A stretch of 64,000 bases of DNA from Ruminococcus albus AD2013 (GCF_000526775.1 NZ_JAGS01000001.1:2170001-2234000), one strand, 5' to 3'; positions 48,408 to 57,680 are shown, numbered from the stretch's first letter. The notes: generated by a model from the letters alone, not told the origin. Made by a program: numbers and translations.

Positions 48408-48762
48408 ATCTGATATAAAAAATTATTAACAAGATAAAGATAGAAAAATAATACCATAATGCCGGTCTTGAACTGACCGCAAAAAGTTAGACAATCGGCT
48501 CTATGTTTATCGGCGTTAGATAAATTTAACAAGGATATTTCAGCCATATCAGAAGTGCTTTTATTTAGATAACATAATTTTGAACAGTCTGAAATGAAGT
48601 AAAGATGTAACGTTGTTGGGCGGGTACATTTTTCTTAGTGCGTTGTAATTTATCTTATCCTTATAGAAATATCACTAATTAATACAAAGAAAAAAGGCAT
48701 CACCGTTCAGTATAAACGAGATGTCTTTTCTCATTATATATCAGTTATGCAAAAACAATAAG
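48408..48762. other. Gene-free region with insertion-sequence trace
   Basis: 355 bases between the ABC operon and the end of hydA2. It holds the IS-like terminal sequence at 48469-48493 and a weak AT-rich hairpin (AAAAAGGCATC/GATGTCTTTT, 48691-48730) that may end either transcript. I see no gene. Confidence 0.5.
48469..48493. mobile_element. Solo terminal inverted repeat resembling an IS3-family (IS150-like) end
   Basis: The stretch beginning TGAACTGACCGC and ending AAAAAGTTAGACA resembles the terminal repeats of IS150-group elements (TGNACTGACCCCNAAAAGTTAGACA type). No transposase and no opposite end are present. The comparison is from memory. Confidence 0.4.
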
Positions 48763-50199
48763 TCACATTTTAAGCACCGAGATAGCATCAGAGATCGTCT
48801 TTTCCAGAGCTTCTCTGCCGTAAGCATCAACCTGAGCTTTGTTCTTCTCTCCGTGAGTAAGACAGCCCGCGCCGCCAATACAGCCTCCGATGCAAGCCAT
48901 ACCTTCGATAAAATTCTCATTGAGCACACCGCGTTTTTTCTTCATCAGTGCCGCGCGGCATTCCTCGATGCCGTCACAGGAACATGGCAGGAGTTCAAAG
49001 TCCTCTATCCCCTGTTCCTTGATCGCCTCTGCGACCGCATCAGATAGACCGCCGCTGCGTGCAAAAATTCTTCCGAAGTAGGAAGCATTGTCAAGTGCTT
49101 CTTCTTCAAGCTGTGTAATGTCAAGATCGCGGCTGTCAAAAAGTGCCTGGAGTTCTTCAAAAGTCAGCACTGAATCAACATAGGCTCTGACATTCTTCAG
49201 CTGAGCTTCTGCTTTTTTAGCGGTACACGGACCTATGAATACCACCTTTGCAGACGGCTCTATCTCCTTAATATATTTCGCAATCGCAGCCATCGGTGAT
49301 GCATTGTGCGATATATGCTCTGTAAGTTCAGGAAAAGCAGACTTAACATATGCCACAAACGCAGGACAGCAGGAACTGGTCAGAAAGCCTTTTTCTACCA
49401 GTTCTCTTGATTCGGAATATGCTACCATATCAGCGCCAAGTGCAGCTTCTACTACCGCATGGAATCCGAGCTTTTTCAGCCCTGATACCACCTGTCCCAG
49501 CTTCGCGTATGTGAACTGGCTGGATATCGAGGGCGCAACTACCGCATAAAGTTTCGACTTCTTATCGCGGCTGTTTTTCTTTATCATGTCGATAACATCG
49601 AGTATAAAGGATTTATCGGTTATAGCTCCGAATGGACACTGGTATACACAGGCACCGCATGATATACATTTCTTGTTATCGATGGCTGCAACGCTGTCTT
49701 CATTTATGCTTATCGCCTTGATCTTACAGGCATTCTGACAAGGACGCACACGGTTGGTTATCGCCGAATAGGGACAGACTTTGGAACATCTGCCGCATTC
49801 TATACACTTGCTTTTGTCGATATGTGCCACATGGTTGTGATCAAAGGAGATAGCCCCTCTGGGACATACATCCTCGCAACGGTGGGCAAGACAGCCGCGG
49901 CATGAATCCGTGACCTCATATCCTGCCGCAGGACATTCGTCGCAGGCTATATCAATAACTTCGATGACATTGGGATTTTCCTTATCGCCGCCCATAGCCA
50001 TCTTTACACGCTCGGCGATTATGGCTCTTTCTTTATAAACACAGCAGCGCATGGTAGGAGTCTTGCCTGATACTATTTTCTTCGGGATATCCAGAAGATC
50101 TTCAAGCAGCTTATCATCCCACGCCTCTCTTGCGACCTCTCGCAGGACCTTATATTTCAGATATTGTACCTTGGTATCAAATACTCTCTTGTTTTTCAT
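48763..50199 (-). CDS. hydA2: Monomeric [FeFe]-hydrogenase (HydA2-type)
   Basis: 478 residues. Reduces protons to H2 with electrons from ferredoxin. Seen: an N-terminal part with cysteine clusters (DIACDECPAAGYEVTDSCRGCLAHRCEDVCP, CIECGRCSKVCPYSAITNRVRPCQNAC, CISCGACVYQCPFGAI) for several [4Fe-4S] clusters, then the H-cluster domain: L1 TSSCCPAFVAYVKSAFPEL, L2 VVFIGPCTAKKAEA and L3 EGMACIGGCIGGAG, each with the Cys ligands of the H cluster. TSSCCPAF with the extra Ser occurs in non-bifurcating monomeric types. In R. albus a HydA2 of this kind is encoded with HydS, AdhE and Rex. It is the last gene of the operon here. Confidence 0.93.
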   Translation of the reverse strand: MKNKRVFDTKVQYLKYKVLREVAREAWDDKLLEDLLDIPKKIVSGKTPTMRCCVYKERAIIAERVKMAMGGDKENPNVIEVIDIACDECPAAGYEVTDSCRGCLAHRCEDVCPRGAISFDHNHVAHIDKSKCIECGRCSKVCPYSAITNRVRPCQNACKIKAISINEDSVAAIDNKKCISCGACVYQCPFGAITDKSFILDVIDMIKKNSRDKKSKLYAVVAPSISSQFTYAKLGQVVSGLKKLGFHAVVEAALGADMVAYSESRELVEKGFLTSSCCPAFVAYVKSAFPELTEHISHNASPMAAIAKYIKEIEPSAKVVFIGPCTAKKAEAQLKNVRAYVDSVLTFEELQALFDSRDLDITQLEEEALDNASYFGRIFARSGGLSDAVAEAIKEQGIEDFELLPCSCDGIEECRAALMKKKRGVLNENFIEGMACIGGCIGGAGCLTHGEKNKAQVDAYGREALEKTISDAISVLKM

Positions 50200-50215
50200 T
50201 TATCTGTTCACACCC

Positions 50216-51385
50216 TTAAAAATAGCTAACCTTGATGCGTTTTCCCATCTTGCCCAGAGCCTTTGAGAGTTCCTGCACAAGGTTCATCTTGATGTTGAAA
50301 TTTATCGGCAGATCGGGATTCTGATGCGCAGGATTTATAGCCCTGCCAACATAGAAATTAATATCGGTAGCTTCCTCAAAAAGCATCCTGCTGATAAGAG
50401 ACGCTCCGTCCCTGCCGTGGCTCCATTTTTCGTATAACAGATTTTCGCCGATATGATCCTTTGCATATTCAAGCACGCGGTTGACTGTGATAACACCCTC
50501 GGTCACAAGGTCAACACCCTCGATAGTCGCAATGGGCGGTACGTCGCTGTGTTCAAAGCTAAGACTTGCCACCAGCGGTTTTTTCAGCCACCGGGAAGCT
50601 ATGGTCGAGGTCGTTCCACCGCAGATTATATGCTTGCCCTCTTTCGAGAAAAACAGACTCATCATCCTGTCACAATCGTCTTTATTTGATGGAGGACCAA
50701 AAAGTATATTCATCGGAACGCGGCGGCGTATACGGACAACGCAGGCAGTAGTATCATCACCCGGCTCATGTCCGTATAGATTGTCGCACTCATCCACAAG
50801 TATAGTTGATAGAGTTTTTGCTGTATACCCCACAGGTGCCAGCATTTCCATAAAAGACGCGATATCTTCTCGCTTCCATCCGAAATTATATGCCATACCT
50901 ATGCCTGCATGAGGACAGCCGTCGCTCATGGATATGATAAGATCATTCTCCTGTAACCTTATCTCAGAGCGGTATATCTTCTTGCCGCCAATGTTCATCT
51001 CCGTCTTGGGATAGTCGTACACCTTTTCATTGCGTATAAGTATGCTCAGAGGATTATCATACTGTATAAGCACAGCAGTTTCATTATTTATGATGTGGAT
51101 TATCGTGAAAGTAGAGTATGCAACTCCCCTCACCGAACATATCGGCAGTGTGCCCGCGATAGTCGAAACGCAGTCTTCAAGGGGAAGCCCCGCCGCAAGC
51201 ATGGTGGAGATTATTTTCGATGTCAGGGTGGAAAGTATGCTAGCCTTCACCCCGCTTCCAAGACCATCTGCAAGAACTATAACTGTGGAATCATCATTCT
51301 CAACGATATCGATATGATCTCCGCACAGCTGTTCACCTACATGATTTATGCTTTTGAATCCGATATCCGCACACAAGTTATTCAT
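50216..51385 (-). CDS. PP2C/SpoIIE-type serine phosphatase
   Basis: 389 residues. Seen: an N-terminal half with the PP2C/SpoIIE signatures GDHIDIVENDDSTVIVLADGLGSG (metal-binding Asp, DGLGSG), AYSTFTIIHI, NDLIISMSDGCPHAGIG (second metal site, SDG) and PGDDTTACVVRI (third metal site, G-D-D-T-T), then a C-terminal half of about 160 residues (VPMNILFGPPSNKDDCDRMMSLFF and CGGTTSTIASRWLKKPL) that I cannot assign to a known domain. SpoIIE-type phosphatases remove phosphate from anti-sigma-antagonist proteins; none is visible here. The gene overlaps hydS by 8 bases, so its job is tied to HydS output. It is known to lie in the R. albus hydrogenase locus; the substrate is unknown. Confidence 0.9.
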   Translation of the reverse strand: MNNLCADIGFKSINHVGEQLCGDHIDIVENDDSTVIVLADGLGSGVKASILSTLTSKIISTMLAAGLPLEDCVSTIAGTLPICSVRGVAYSTFTIIHIINNETAVLIQYDNPLSILIRNEKVYDYPKTEMNIGGKKIYRSEIRLQENDLIISMSDGCPHAGIGMAYNFGWKREDIASFMEMLAPVGYTAKTLSTILVDECDNLYGHEPGDDTTACVVRIRRRVPMNILFGPPSNKDDCDRMMSLFFSKEGKHIICGGTTSTIASRWLKKPLVASLSFEHSDVPPIATIEGVDLVTEGVITVNRVLEYAKDHIGENLLYEKWSHGRDGASLISRMLFEEATDINFYVGRAINPAHQNPDLPINFNIKMNLVQELSKALGKMGKRIKVSYF

Positions 51386-53063
51386 CCTGTATCGACTCCT
51401 TGAGTTTTGATAGCGCTATCTTCGTTTCAGCAGTAGTTTCTCCGAGAAGCGACGCTATCTCCTGAACTATCCTCATCTGCTTATCAATAACCTTATCAGC
51501 CACTTCAATAGTATTGCGGCTTATCTCTTCCTTTTTACTGCGTGCGTTCTCCTCATCGGTAACATCACGCATGATACATATGAGCATTTTGCTCTCGCGG
51601 TCAAGCACGATGGTGCGCTCGGCATATCTCTGGTATTCGGTCAGGAATATCCTTTCGTTATATACACCTTTGCCTGTCCGCTTTACTTCCATAAATACCT
51701 TCGGGTCGAGTATCCGCACCACCTGATCTCCCAGAACATCGGATGCGTAACGTATATTCATCATCTCCATAGCAGCGGAGTTTATCTGCTGTACCTCCAG
51801 TGAATCGTTAAGCACTATGATACCGTTGGGAATATTCCTGACTATGGTATCCGAGAAACTCTCTGCCTTGTCTTTCAGGAAAGGCAGGCACATGGATATA
51901 TCTGCTTTGCCCTGATATATCGCTATCGCTTTCTCACGGCAGGTATTGTATCCACAGGAACCGCAGTTGAGTTCATCGGAAGTATCGAACTTGCCCATCT
52001 GCGCCAGTATCTGACGTATCTCCGATTCAGTTGGCTGTGCATGCCCGAGATCTATCAAGGAGAATTGCTTTTTCATGTACAGTATATCAGGCTGTTCAAC
52101 TTCATAATCCTTTGAGCCTGCATATCCTGCTATCAGCATCTGGTCTTCAATAGGAGTATACCGAGCATTCTCCATAACAGGGCCGCCTATACAGCTTCCG
52201 TTGCAGGCTGACATCTCAATGAAGCATTTATGTATACTTCCCTTTTCAAGCTCACGCAGAACGGATATGCACTTTTCAATGCCGTCTATCGCGATATATG
52301 TGTAATCAGGCAAATCGCAATCCATGGTTTTGAGTATACCACCCGCTGTCGGGAAAAATCTTGCACGGCTGTGTTCATCGGCAGAAAAACTGCGTTCTAT
52401 CTCGATATTCTCTTCTTTCAGCCAGACTGAAAGTTCCTCAAAGGTGAGCACAGCATCGACTGTATCGCCATAATGCTGGGCTTCGTCCTTTTTGGAAACA
52501 CACGGACCTATGAAGACAGTCTTTGCATCGGGGATACGCCTTTTGATATCTGCACAGTGCGCCTGCATCGGAGATATAACGTCAGCAAGCATGGGCAGAA
52601 GATCGGGGAAGTACTTCTGTATCAGCAGGTTTACCGAATGGCAGCAGGACGATATCACAACGTCCCTGTTTTCTTCTTTTAGTATCCGCTCATATTCACG
52701 CTTTACATGGGTCGCGCCTACAGCTGTTTCTTCAACATCATAAAAACCAAGTTTTTTAAGTGCATCACGCATCTGTTCTATGCCCGCCCCGTGATAATTT
52801 GCAATGAATGACGGTGCAAGGCTCACAACTACAGGAGAACCGCTTTGTAAAAGTACCCTTACCTTTTCAGATTCATCAACTATCTGCTTTGCATCCTGGG
52901 GACAGACTACTACGCACTGACCGCACAATATGCACTCCTGTTCGATGATGTGCGCCTGGTTGCCCGAAAATCTTATAGACTTGACAGGGCAGTGTCTGAT
53001 GCATTTATAGCAGTTTTTACAATTTGATTTTTTTAATGTTAAACAGCTGCTCATAGATGACAA
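51378..53063 (-). CDS. hydS: Sensory [FeFe]-hydrogenase with PAS domain (HydS)
   Basis: 561 residues. Seen in order: a ferredoxin part CKNCYKCIRHCPVKSIRF and CILCGQCVVVCPQDAKQ (two [4Fe-4S] clusters, residues 15-60); an H-cluster domain with VVISSCCHSVNLLIQKYFPDL (L1; the usual TSCCPxW is replaced by SSCCHSV), VFIGPCVSKKDEA (L2) and EMSACNGSCIGGPVM (L3, about residue 285); a LNCGSCGYNTCREKAIAIYQGKADISMC cluster site; a PAS domain (SDTIVRNIPNGIIVLNDSLEVQQINSAAMEMMNIR, about 390-500); and a C-terminal helical tail. The changes in L1 are typical of the sensing hydrogenases. HydS is thought to sense H2 and pass the signal on through PAS. It precedes the phosphatase and hydA2. Confidence 0.93.
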   Translation of the reverse strand: MSSMSSCLTLKKSNCKNCYKCIRHCPVKSIRFSGNQAHIIEQECILCGQCVVVCPQDAKQIVDESEKVRVLLQSGSPVVVSLAPSFIANYHGAGIEQMRDALKKLGFYDVEETAVGATHVKREYERILKEENRDVVISSCCHSVNLLIQKYFPDLLPMLADVISPMQAHCADIKRRIPDAKTVFIGPCVSKKDEAQHYGDTVDAVLTFEELSVWLKEENIEIERSFSADEHSRARFFPTAGGILKTMDCDLPDYTYIAIDGIEKCISVLRELEKGSIHKCFIEMSACNGSCIGGPVMENARYTPIEDQMLIAGYAGSKDYEVEQPDILYMKKQFSLIDLGHAQPTESEIRQILAQMGKFDTSDELNCGSCGYNTCREKAIAIYQGKADISMCLPFLKDKAESFSDTIVRNIPNGIIVLNDSLEVQQINSAAMEMMNIRYASDVLGDQVVRILDPKVFMEVKRTGKGVYNERIFLTEYQRYAERTIVLDRESKMLICIMRDVTDEENARSKKEEISRNTIEVADKVIDKQMRIVQEIASLLGETTAETKIALSKLKESIQDE

Positions 53064-53064
53064 C

Positions 53065-53316
53065 TCACTTTCCTATACGGCTCATTACAGCTTTCTGAAA
53101 AAACTCGGAGAACCCCTCGGGGGTCACACCTGTGTATACTTCATCGTCTACAGTGACAGTCACACCCACGCGATTACATCTGCCGGCACAGAAACTGCCG
53201 GCAAGTGTAATTTCGTTTTCAAGATCATGAGTCGCTATCGCCTGTTTCAGCAGCTCGATCATATTCTCCGAACCTTTCAGATGACATGATGAGCCGACAC
53301 ATATCTGAATGATCAT
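53065..53316 (-). CDS. Thioredoxin-like [2Fe-2S] ferredoxin (NuoE-like), small
   Basis: 83 residues. Seen: QICVGSSCHLKGSENMIELLKQAI, then LAGSFCAGRCNRVGVTVTVDDEVYTGVTPEGFSEFFQ. The four Cys spaced C-x4-C and C-x3-C (VGSSCHLKGS and AGSFCAGRC) fit the thioredoxin-like [2Fe-2S] fold, as in NuoE and the small subunit of bifurcating hydrogenases. It starts five bases after the paralogue upstream and is one base from hydS, so both are made with it. They are likely electron carriers or docking partners of HydS or HydA2. Confidence 0.88.
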   Translation of the reverse strand: MIIQICVGSSCHLKGSENMIELLKQAIATHDLENEITLAGSFCAGRCNRVGVTVTVDDEVYTGVTPEGFSEFFQKAVMSRIGK

Positions 53317-53321
53317 GGTTA

Positions 53322-53561
53322 CTATACCTTCTGCTTGATCTCTTTCTCGAAGAACTCTCCGACCGTTTCGGGAGTTACCGAGTAGAACACATCATCAACA
53401 GTTACACATACACCCTGCTGACATTTGCCCATGCAGAATGTTCCGCCAAGCTTTATCTTGTCACCTAAGTTTTCTTCTGCGATAAGATACTGAAGCTGCT
53501 CGACAACCTGACGCGAGCCTTTCAGATGGCAGGAAGAACCAATACATACAGTTACCTTCAT
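53322..53561 (-). CDS. Thioredoxin-like [2Fe-2S] ferredoxin, paralogue
   Basis: 79 residues from ATG 53561 (GAGGTG six bases upstream). Seen: VCIGSSCHLKGSRQVVEQLQYLI, KIKLGGTFCMGKCQQGVCVTVDDVFYSVTPETVGEFFEKEI. It is a clear paralogue of the following 83-residue protein: IGSSCHLKGS is identical, and both keep the four Cys ligands. Two such proteins in a row suggest either a dimeric carrier or duplication with specialisation. It overlaps none of its neighbours but lies 17 bases from the kinase stop and 5 from the next gene. Confidence 0.88.
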   Translation of the reverse strand: MKVTVCIGSSCHLKGSRQVVEQLQYLIAEENLGDKIKLGGTFCMGKCQQGVCVTVDDVFYSVTPETVGEFFEKEIKQKV

Positions 53562-53578
53562 ATCTAGCACCTCACATA

Positions 53579-54328
53579 TTACATATAGTCTACAACATCT
53601 ACCCACGAAAGCAGGAACTCACGCTCTTTGGCATTGCCCTTTACCGACTGCGAAGCCGCAACGATAGGCATCCACTTCTGAACGTACTGCTTGGCGGTAT
53701 TGCTCTTCTCGCAGAATATATCGAGATACATATCTGCGCCCTCAATATCTCCGTCCAGCCAGAAGCAGAGATACGTTCTTGCTGCATCAGCAGAAGCATT
53801 GCCCTGTGTAGCGTGTGCCCAGTCGATGATATAGGGAGTTCCGTCCTCAGTAATTATTACATTTGAGGGATTGAAGTCACCGTGGCAGAGCTTGTAGTGC
53901 TTGGGCATACCTTCAAGGCGTGTATGAAGATCATATCTTGTTGTTGCATTGAGGTCAGTCTGACTTATCTTGCTGTTCATCTTGTCTTTCAGCTTTCTCA
54001 GCATGGGACAGGTTCTGGAGTGTATATCAAGCTGGATATCTACCAGCTTTTCGATGTACTCTCTCTTCTTTTCGGGTTCTTCTTCCATCATCTGTGCAAG
54101 GGTCTTGCCGTTTATATATTCAGAAACGATAGACCATTTGCCGTCTATCATAAGAACCTCTTTCAGGCGTGGCATATTTATGCCTGTTTCTTCAACCATG
54201 GATTGATTCAGTGCCTCGTTGAGCACCTCAGACTTCTTGTAAGTATCATTGAATACTTTTATACACTTATCACCGTCACGATACACCGTCTTGGTATTTC
54301 TGACAGCTATTACACGATCCAGATTCAT
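53579..54328 (-). CDS. APH-family aminoglycoside-phosphotransferase-like kinase
   Basis: 249 residues from ATG 54328 (GGAGG eight bases upstream). Seen: the N-terminal glycine-poor loop KTVYRDGDKCIKVFND with Lys for ATP (CIKVF), KWSIVSEYINGKTLAQMMEEE hinge region, the catalytic loop HYKLCHGDFNPSNVIITEDG (H-G-D-x-N-x-S-N) and the metal-binding DWAHATQGNASADAARTYL. Real drug-resistance enzymes are longer and carry different C-terminal substrate loops, so this is a protein or metabolite kinase of the APH fold. It lies between adhE and the two ferredoxin-like genes. With the phosphatase in the same operon, it may make a reversible phosphorylation switch. The substrate is unknown. Confidence 0.87.
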   Translation of the reverse strand: MNLDRVIAVRNTKTVYRDGDKCIKVFNDTYKKSEVLNEALNQSMVEETGINMPRLKEVLMIDGKWSIVSEYINGKTLAQMMEEEPEKKREYIEKLVDIQLDIHSRTCPMLRKLKDKMNSKISQTDLNATTRYDLHTRLEGMPKHYKLCHGDFNPSNVIITEDGTPYIIDWAHATQGNASADAARTYLCFWLDGDIEGADMYLDIFCEKSNTAKQYVQKWMPIVAASQSVKGNAKEREFLLSWVDVVDYM

Positions 54329-54343
54329 ATACCGTTCCTCCGT

Positions 54344-57061
54344 TTATACTCTTTTTTTGCCGCTGCTTACTGCACGGTTGAATGCCTGCTTGAAATCCTT
54401 GCTGCTTTCAGCACTGTCTATCTGGCTAGCATCGGGCTTCTCAGTCTCAGTGAAAGTCCTGCCGTAGTATACGTTCATATATATCTGCTTCAGCTCGCTG
54501 ATGAGAGGATATCTGGGATTAGCACCTGTACACTGATCATCAAATGCATCTCTTGACATCTTATCAAGAGTAGCGAGGAAGTCTTCCTCGGAGATACCGT
54601 ACTCAGCGATAGTCTTCTTGCAGCCCACAGCTTCTTTGAGTTCTTCTATCTTTGCAATAAGACCTTCGACAAGTTCATTGTCGCTGCTGCCCTGTACGCC
54701 GAGATATCTTGCTATCCTAGCATACTTAGCGGCAGCCTGAGGATATTCGTACTGGGGGAAAGTGCCCATCTTAACAGGAACATCAGAAGCATTGAATCTT
54801 ATAACTTCGCTAATCACCAACGCACAGCATATACCGTGAGGCAGGTGGTGATATGCACCCAGCTTATGTGCGAGAGAGTGACCGATACCCAGGAAAGCAT
54901 TAGCGAAAGCCATACCTGCCATAGTAGCCGCATGAGCCATATTTTCTCTTGCCCTTACAGCTGTCTGACCGTTCTCAACACATTCGGGCAGATTATCAAA
55001 GGTCATTTTCAGAGATTCGAGAGCGATACCATCAGTAAACGGTGTAGCCATTACTGATACCAGTGCTTCAAGATCGTGTACCATGCAGTCCAGACCGGAT
55101 GCAGCGGTAAGTCCCTTTGGAGCACTCATCATCATATCGGTATCAACTATTGCCATATTTGGCATAAGTTCGTAATCTGCAAGAGGATACTTGTGACCTG
55201 TCTTGTCATCGGTGATAACAGCAAAAGGTGTTACCTCAGAACCTGTACCCGAGGAAGTAGGAACGCATATGAAATATGCCTTTTCACCCATTTTCGGGAA
55301 TGTGTATATTCTTTTTCTGATATCAACAAAACGCATCGCCATATCCATGAAGTCAGCTTCGGGATGCTCATACATTACCCACATTATCTTAGCAGCATCC
55401 ATAGCAGAACCGCCGCCGATAGCAATGATCACATCAGGCTCAAAACTTCTGATAGCCTTTACGCCCTCCACAGCACAGGCAAGTGTCGGGTCGGGAGCTA
55501 CATCGGAGAATGTCTCGTGTACTATACCCATTTCGTCAAGCTTATCTGTTACAGGCTTAGTGAATCCGTTCTTGAAGAGGAAACTGTCAGTAACGATGAA
55601 TGCTTTCTTCTTGCCCATCACATTTTTCAGTTCATCAAGTGCAACAGGCAGGCAGCCTTTCTTGAAATATACCTTCTCGGGCGCTCTGAACCAAAGCATA
55701 TTCTCTCTCCTTTCGGCAACTGTTTTTATATTGAGCAGATGCTTTACTCCTACATTCTCACTTACCGAGTTTCCACCCCATGAACCGCAGCCGAGGGTAA
55801 GAGATGGCGCAAGTTTGAAGTTATAAAGGTCACCGATACCGCCCTGAGAAGATGGTGTATTCACAAGAATTCGGCAGGTCTTCATTCTTTCACCGAACTC
55901 GGAAAGCTTTTCCTGTTCCCTTACCGCATCAAGATATATGGAAGCAGTGTGTCCGTATCCGCCGTCAGCAATAAGATGTTCTGCCTTGCCGAAAGCATCC
56001 TGAATATCGGAAGCCTTATACATAGCAAGTACCGGAGAGAGTTTCTCATGGGCGAACTCCTCGGAGATATCAACGCTCTCAACTTCACCTATAAGTATCT
56101 TTGAACCTTCGGGGACTGTCACGCCTGCAAGTTCAGCTATCTTAGCGGCAGACTGTCCAACTATCTTCGCATTGAGCGCACCGTTTATGATGATGGTCTT
56201 TCTTACCTTGTTCAGTTCATCGGGTTTGAGGAAGTAACAGCCCCTTGCAGCGAACTCTGTCTTTACTGCATCGTATATGCTGTCAAGTACAATAACGCTC
56301 TGCTCGGAAGCGCATATCATGCCGTTATCGAAAGTCTTGGAATGGATTATTGAGTTTACAGCAAGCAATATATCTGCACTTTCATCAATGATAGCAGGAG
56401 TATTTCCCGCACCTACGCCCAGTGCAGGCTTACCGCTGGAATATGCAGCGTGTACCATTCCGGGACCGCCGGTAGCGAGTATGATATCTACCTCTTTCAT
56501 CAGCATATTTGTCATTTCAAGACTGGGTATGTCTATCCATGCAATGATATCCTCTGGGGCGCCCGCTTCGACAGCTGCTTCAAGTACAACCTTTGCTGCT
56601 GCTATGGTGCTCTCCTTTGCGCGTGGGTGAGGGCTGATGATGATACCGTTTCTGGTTTTCAGCGCGATAAGAGACTTGAATATCGCAGTGGAAGTAGGAT
56701 TGGTAGTAGGGATTACCGCACCGATAACGCCGATAGGCTCTGCTATCTTCTTTATGCCTGCTGATTTATCCTCTTCAAGAACACCGCATGTCTTGGTATC
56801 TCGGTACTTGTTGTATATGTATTCGCTGGCATAGTGATTCTTGATGACCTTGTCCTCAACGATACCCATACCCGTTTCTGCAACAGCCTGCTCAGCAAGA
56901 TCTATTCTTGCGCGGTTTGCTGCGGTGGCAGCAGCTAAGAATATCCTGTCTACCTGCTCCTGAGTAAATGTTGCCATTTTTCTCTGTGCTGCCCTTACTC
57001 TTTCAAGGGCGGCTTCCAGCTTTTCAACACCGTCAACGATCTCGTATTCTTTCTTTGCCAT
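54344..57061 (-). CDS. adhE: Bifunctional acetaldehyde/alcohol dehydrogenase AdhE
   Basis: 905 residues from ATG 57061 (GGAGG eight bases upstream). It reduces acetyl-CoA to acetaldehyde and then to ethanol with two NADH. Seen: an N-terminal aldehyde dehydrogenase (PIGVIGAVIPTTNPTSTAIFKSL, DIILATGGPGMVHAAYSSGKP, FDNGMICASEQSVIV with the catalytic Cys), a linker (VGVKHLLNIKTVAERRENMLWFRAPEKVYFKKG) and a C-terminal iron-type alcohol dehydrogenase (PDVIIAIGGGSAMDAAKIMWV, FICVPTSSGTGSEVTPFAVI, GLTAASGLDCMVHDLEA and LGIGHSLAHKLGAYHHLPHG with the iron-binding His). The length fits the usual spirosome-forming AdhE. It is 16 bases downstream of rex, which should repress it when NADH is low. Confidence 0.98.
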   Translation of the reverse strand: MAKKEYEIVDGVEKLEAALERVRAAQRKMATFTQEQVDRIFLAAATAANRARIDLAEQAVAETGMGIVEDKVIKNHYASEYIYNKYRDTKTCGVLEEDKSAGIKKIAEPIGVIGAVIPTTNPTSTAIFKSLIALKTRNGIIISPHPRAKESTIAAAKVVLEAAVEAGAPEDIIAWIDIPSLEMTNMLMKEVDIILATGGPGMVHAAYSSGKPALGVGAGNTPAIIDESADILLAVNSIIHSKTFDNGMICASEQSVIVLDSIYDAVKTEFAARGCYFLKPDELNKVRKTIIINGALNAKIVGQSAAKIAELAGVTVPEGSKILIGEVESVDISEEFAHEKLSPVLAMYKASDIQDAFGKAEHLIADGGYGHTASIYLDAVREQEKLSEFGERMKTCRILVNTPSSQGGIGDLYNFKLAPSLTLGCGSWGGNSVSENVGVKHLLNIKTVAERRENMLWFRAPEKVYFKKGCLPVALDELKNVMGKKKAFIVTDSFLFKNGFTKPVTDKLDEMGIVHETFSDVAPDPTLACAVEGVKAIRSFEPDVIIAIGGGSAMDAAKIMWVMYEHPEADFMDMAMRFVDIRKRIYTFPKMGEKAYFICVPTSSGTGSEVTPFAVITDDKTGHKYPLADYELMPNMAIVDTDMMMSAPKGLTAASGLDCMVHDLEALVSVMATPFTDGIALESLKMTFDNLPECVENGQTAVRARENMAHAATMAGMAFANAFLGIGHSLAHKLGAYHHLPHGICCALVISEVIRFNASDVPVKMGTFPQYEYPQAAAKYARIARYLGVQGSSDNELVEGLIAKIEELKEAVGCKKTIAEYGISEEDFLATLDKMSRDAFDDQCTGANPRYPLISELKQIYMNVYYGRTFTETEKPDASQIDSAESSKDFKQAFNRAVSSGKKRV

Positions 57062-57077
57062 TGAAATTTCCTCCATA

Positions 57078-57680
57078 TCATTTTCTGAGTTTCATGGTAA
57101 GATGTGCCAGTGAAAGCGCCAGATTCTCCTGACAAACCGTTATATTCTCCGGGACATCCAGCTCGATCTGTGCAAAATTCCATATCGCAGTTATCCCGCT
57201 CTTTATCATGATCTCGCAGACTTCTTTCGCACAGGCGGCAGGCACTGTGATTATTCCAGCATGGATATCATATAGCCGACAGTAGTTGGTAAAAGTATCA
57301 ATAGAGAGTATCCTGTCGCACATCAGGCTTTTATCAACATCAAACGCCGCAGAGATCTTTATCCCGTATTCTTCAAACCCCTCGAAATCAAGCAGTGCTT
57401 TGCCAAGTTTTCCCGCACCGACAATAACAACAGGGGTCGCCGCTTTTCTGCCGAGAACAGCTTCAAGTGCCGCGATAAGTTCAGTGGTCTTGTAGCCTAC
57501 CTTTGGTCTGCCTGTACCGCTGACTGCGTTAAGGTCTTTTCTCACCTGAACATCACCAAGCCCTAATGCCCTTGATATCTCAGCCGCAGAGATGTTCTCG
57601 CCATGGTCGCCTGTCCTCAGATAATCCAGATATACAGGCAGTCTGCCAAGCGTTGCTTTGGAGAATATCGGTCCTTTCAC
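57078..57680 (-). CDS. rex: Redox-sensing transcriptional repressor Rex
   Basis: 200 residues from GTG 57680 (GGAGG five bases upstream). Rex binds DNA when NAD+ is high and lets go when NADH rises. Seen: an N-terminal winged helix (KATLGRLPVYLDYLRTGDHGENISAAEISRALGLGDVQVRKDLNAVSGTGRPKVGY) and a Rossmann fold with VVIVGAGKLGKALLDFEGFEEYGIKISAAFDVD (NAD(H) binding, GxGxxG), AGIITVPAACAKEVCEIMIKSGITAIWNFA and the swapped C-terminal helix. The length is near the usual 210. It leads the operon it probably controls (adhE to hydA2). No standard Rex box (TTGTTAA-N4-TTAACAA) is visible in the 160 bases upstream, which is unexpected. Confidence 0.97.
   Translation of the reverse strand: MKGPIFSKATLGRLPVYLDYLRTGDHGENISAAEISRALGLGDVQVRKDLNAVSGTGRPKVGYKTTELIAALEAVLGRKAATPVVIVGAGKLGKALLDFEGFEEYGIKISAAFDVDKSLMCDRILSIDTFTNYCRLYDIHAGIITVPAACAKEVCEIMIKSGITAIWNFAQIELDVPENITVCQENLALSLAHLTMKLRK

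Noticed and set aside
53579..54328. Aminoglycoside resistance gene.
   Set aside because: Only the general APH kinase core is present; the operon context with redox genes and the lack of the usual substrate loops argue against drug resistance.
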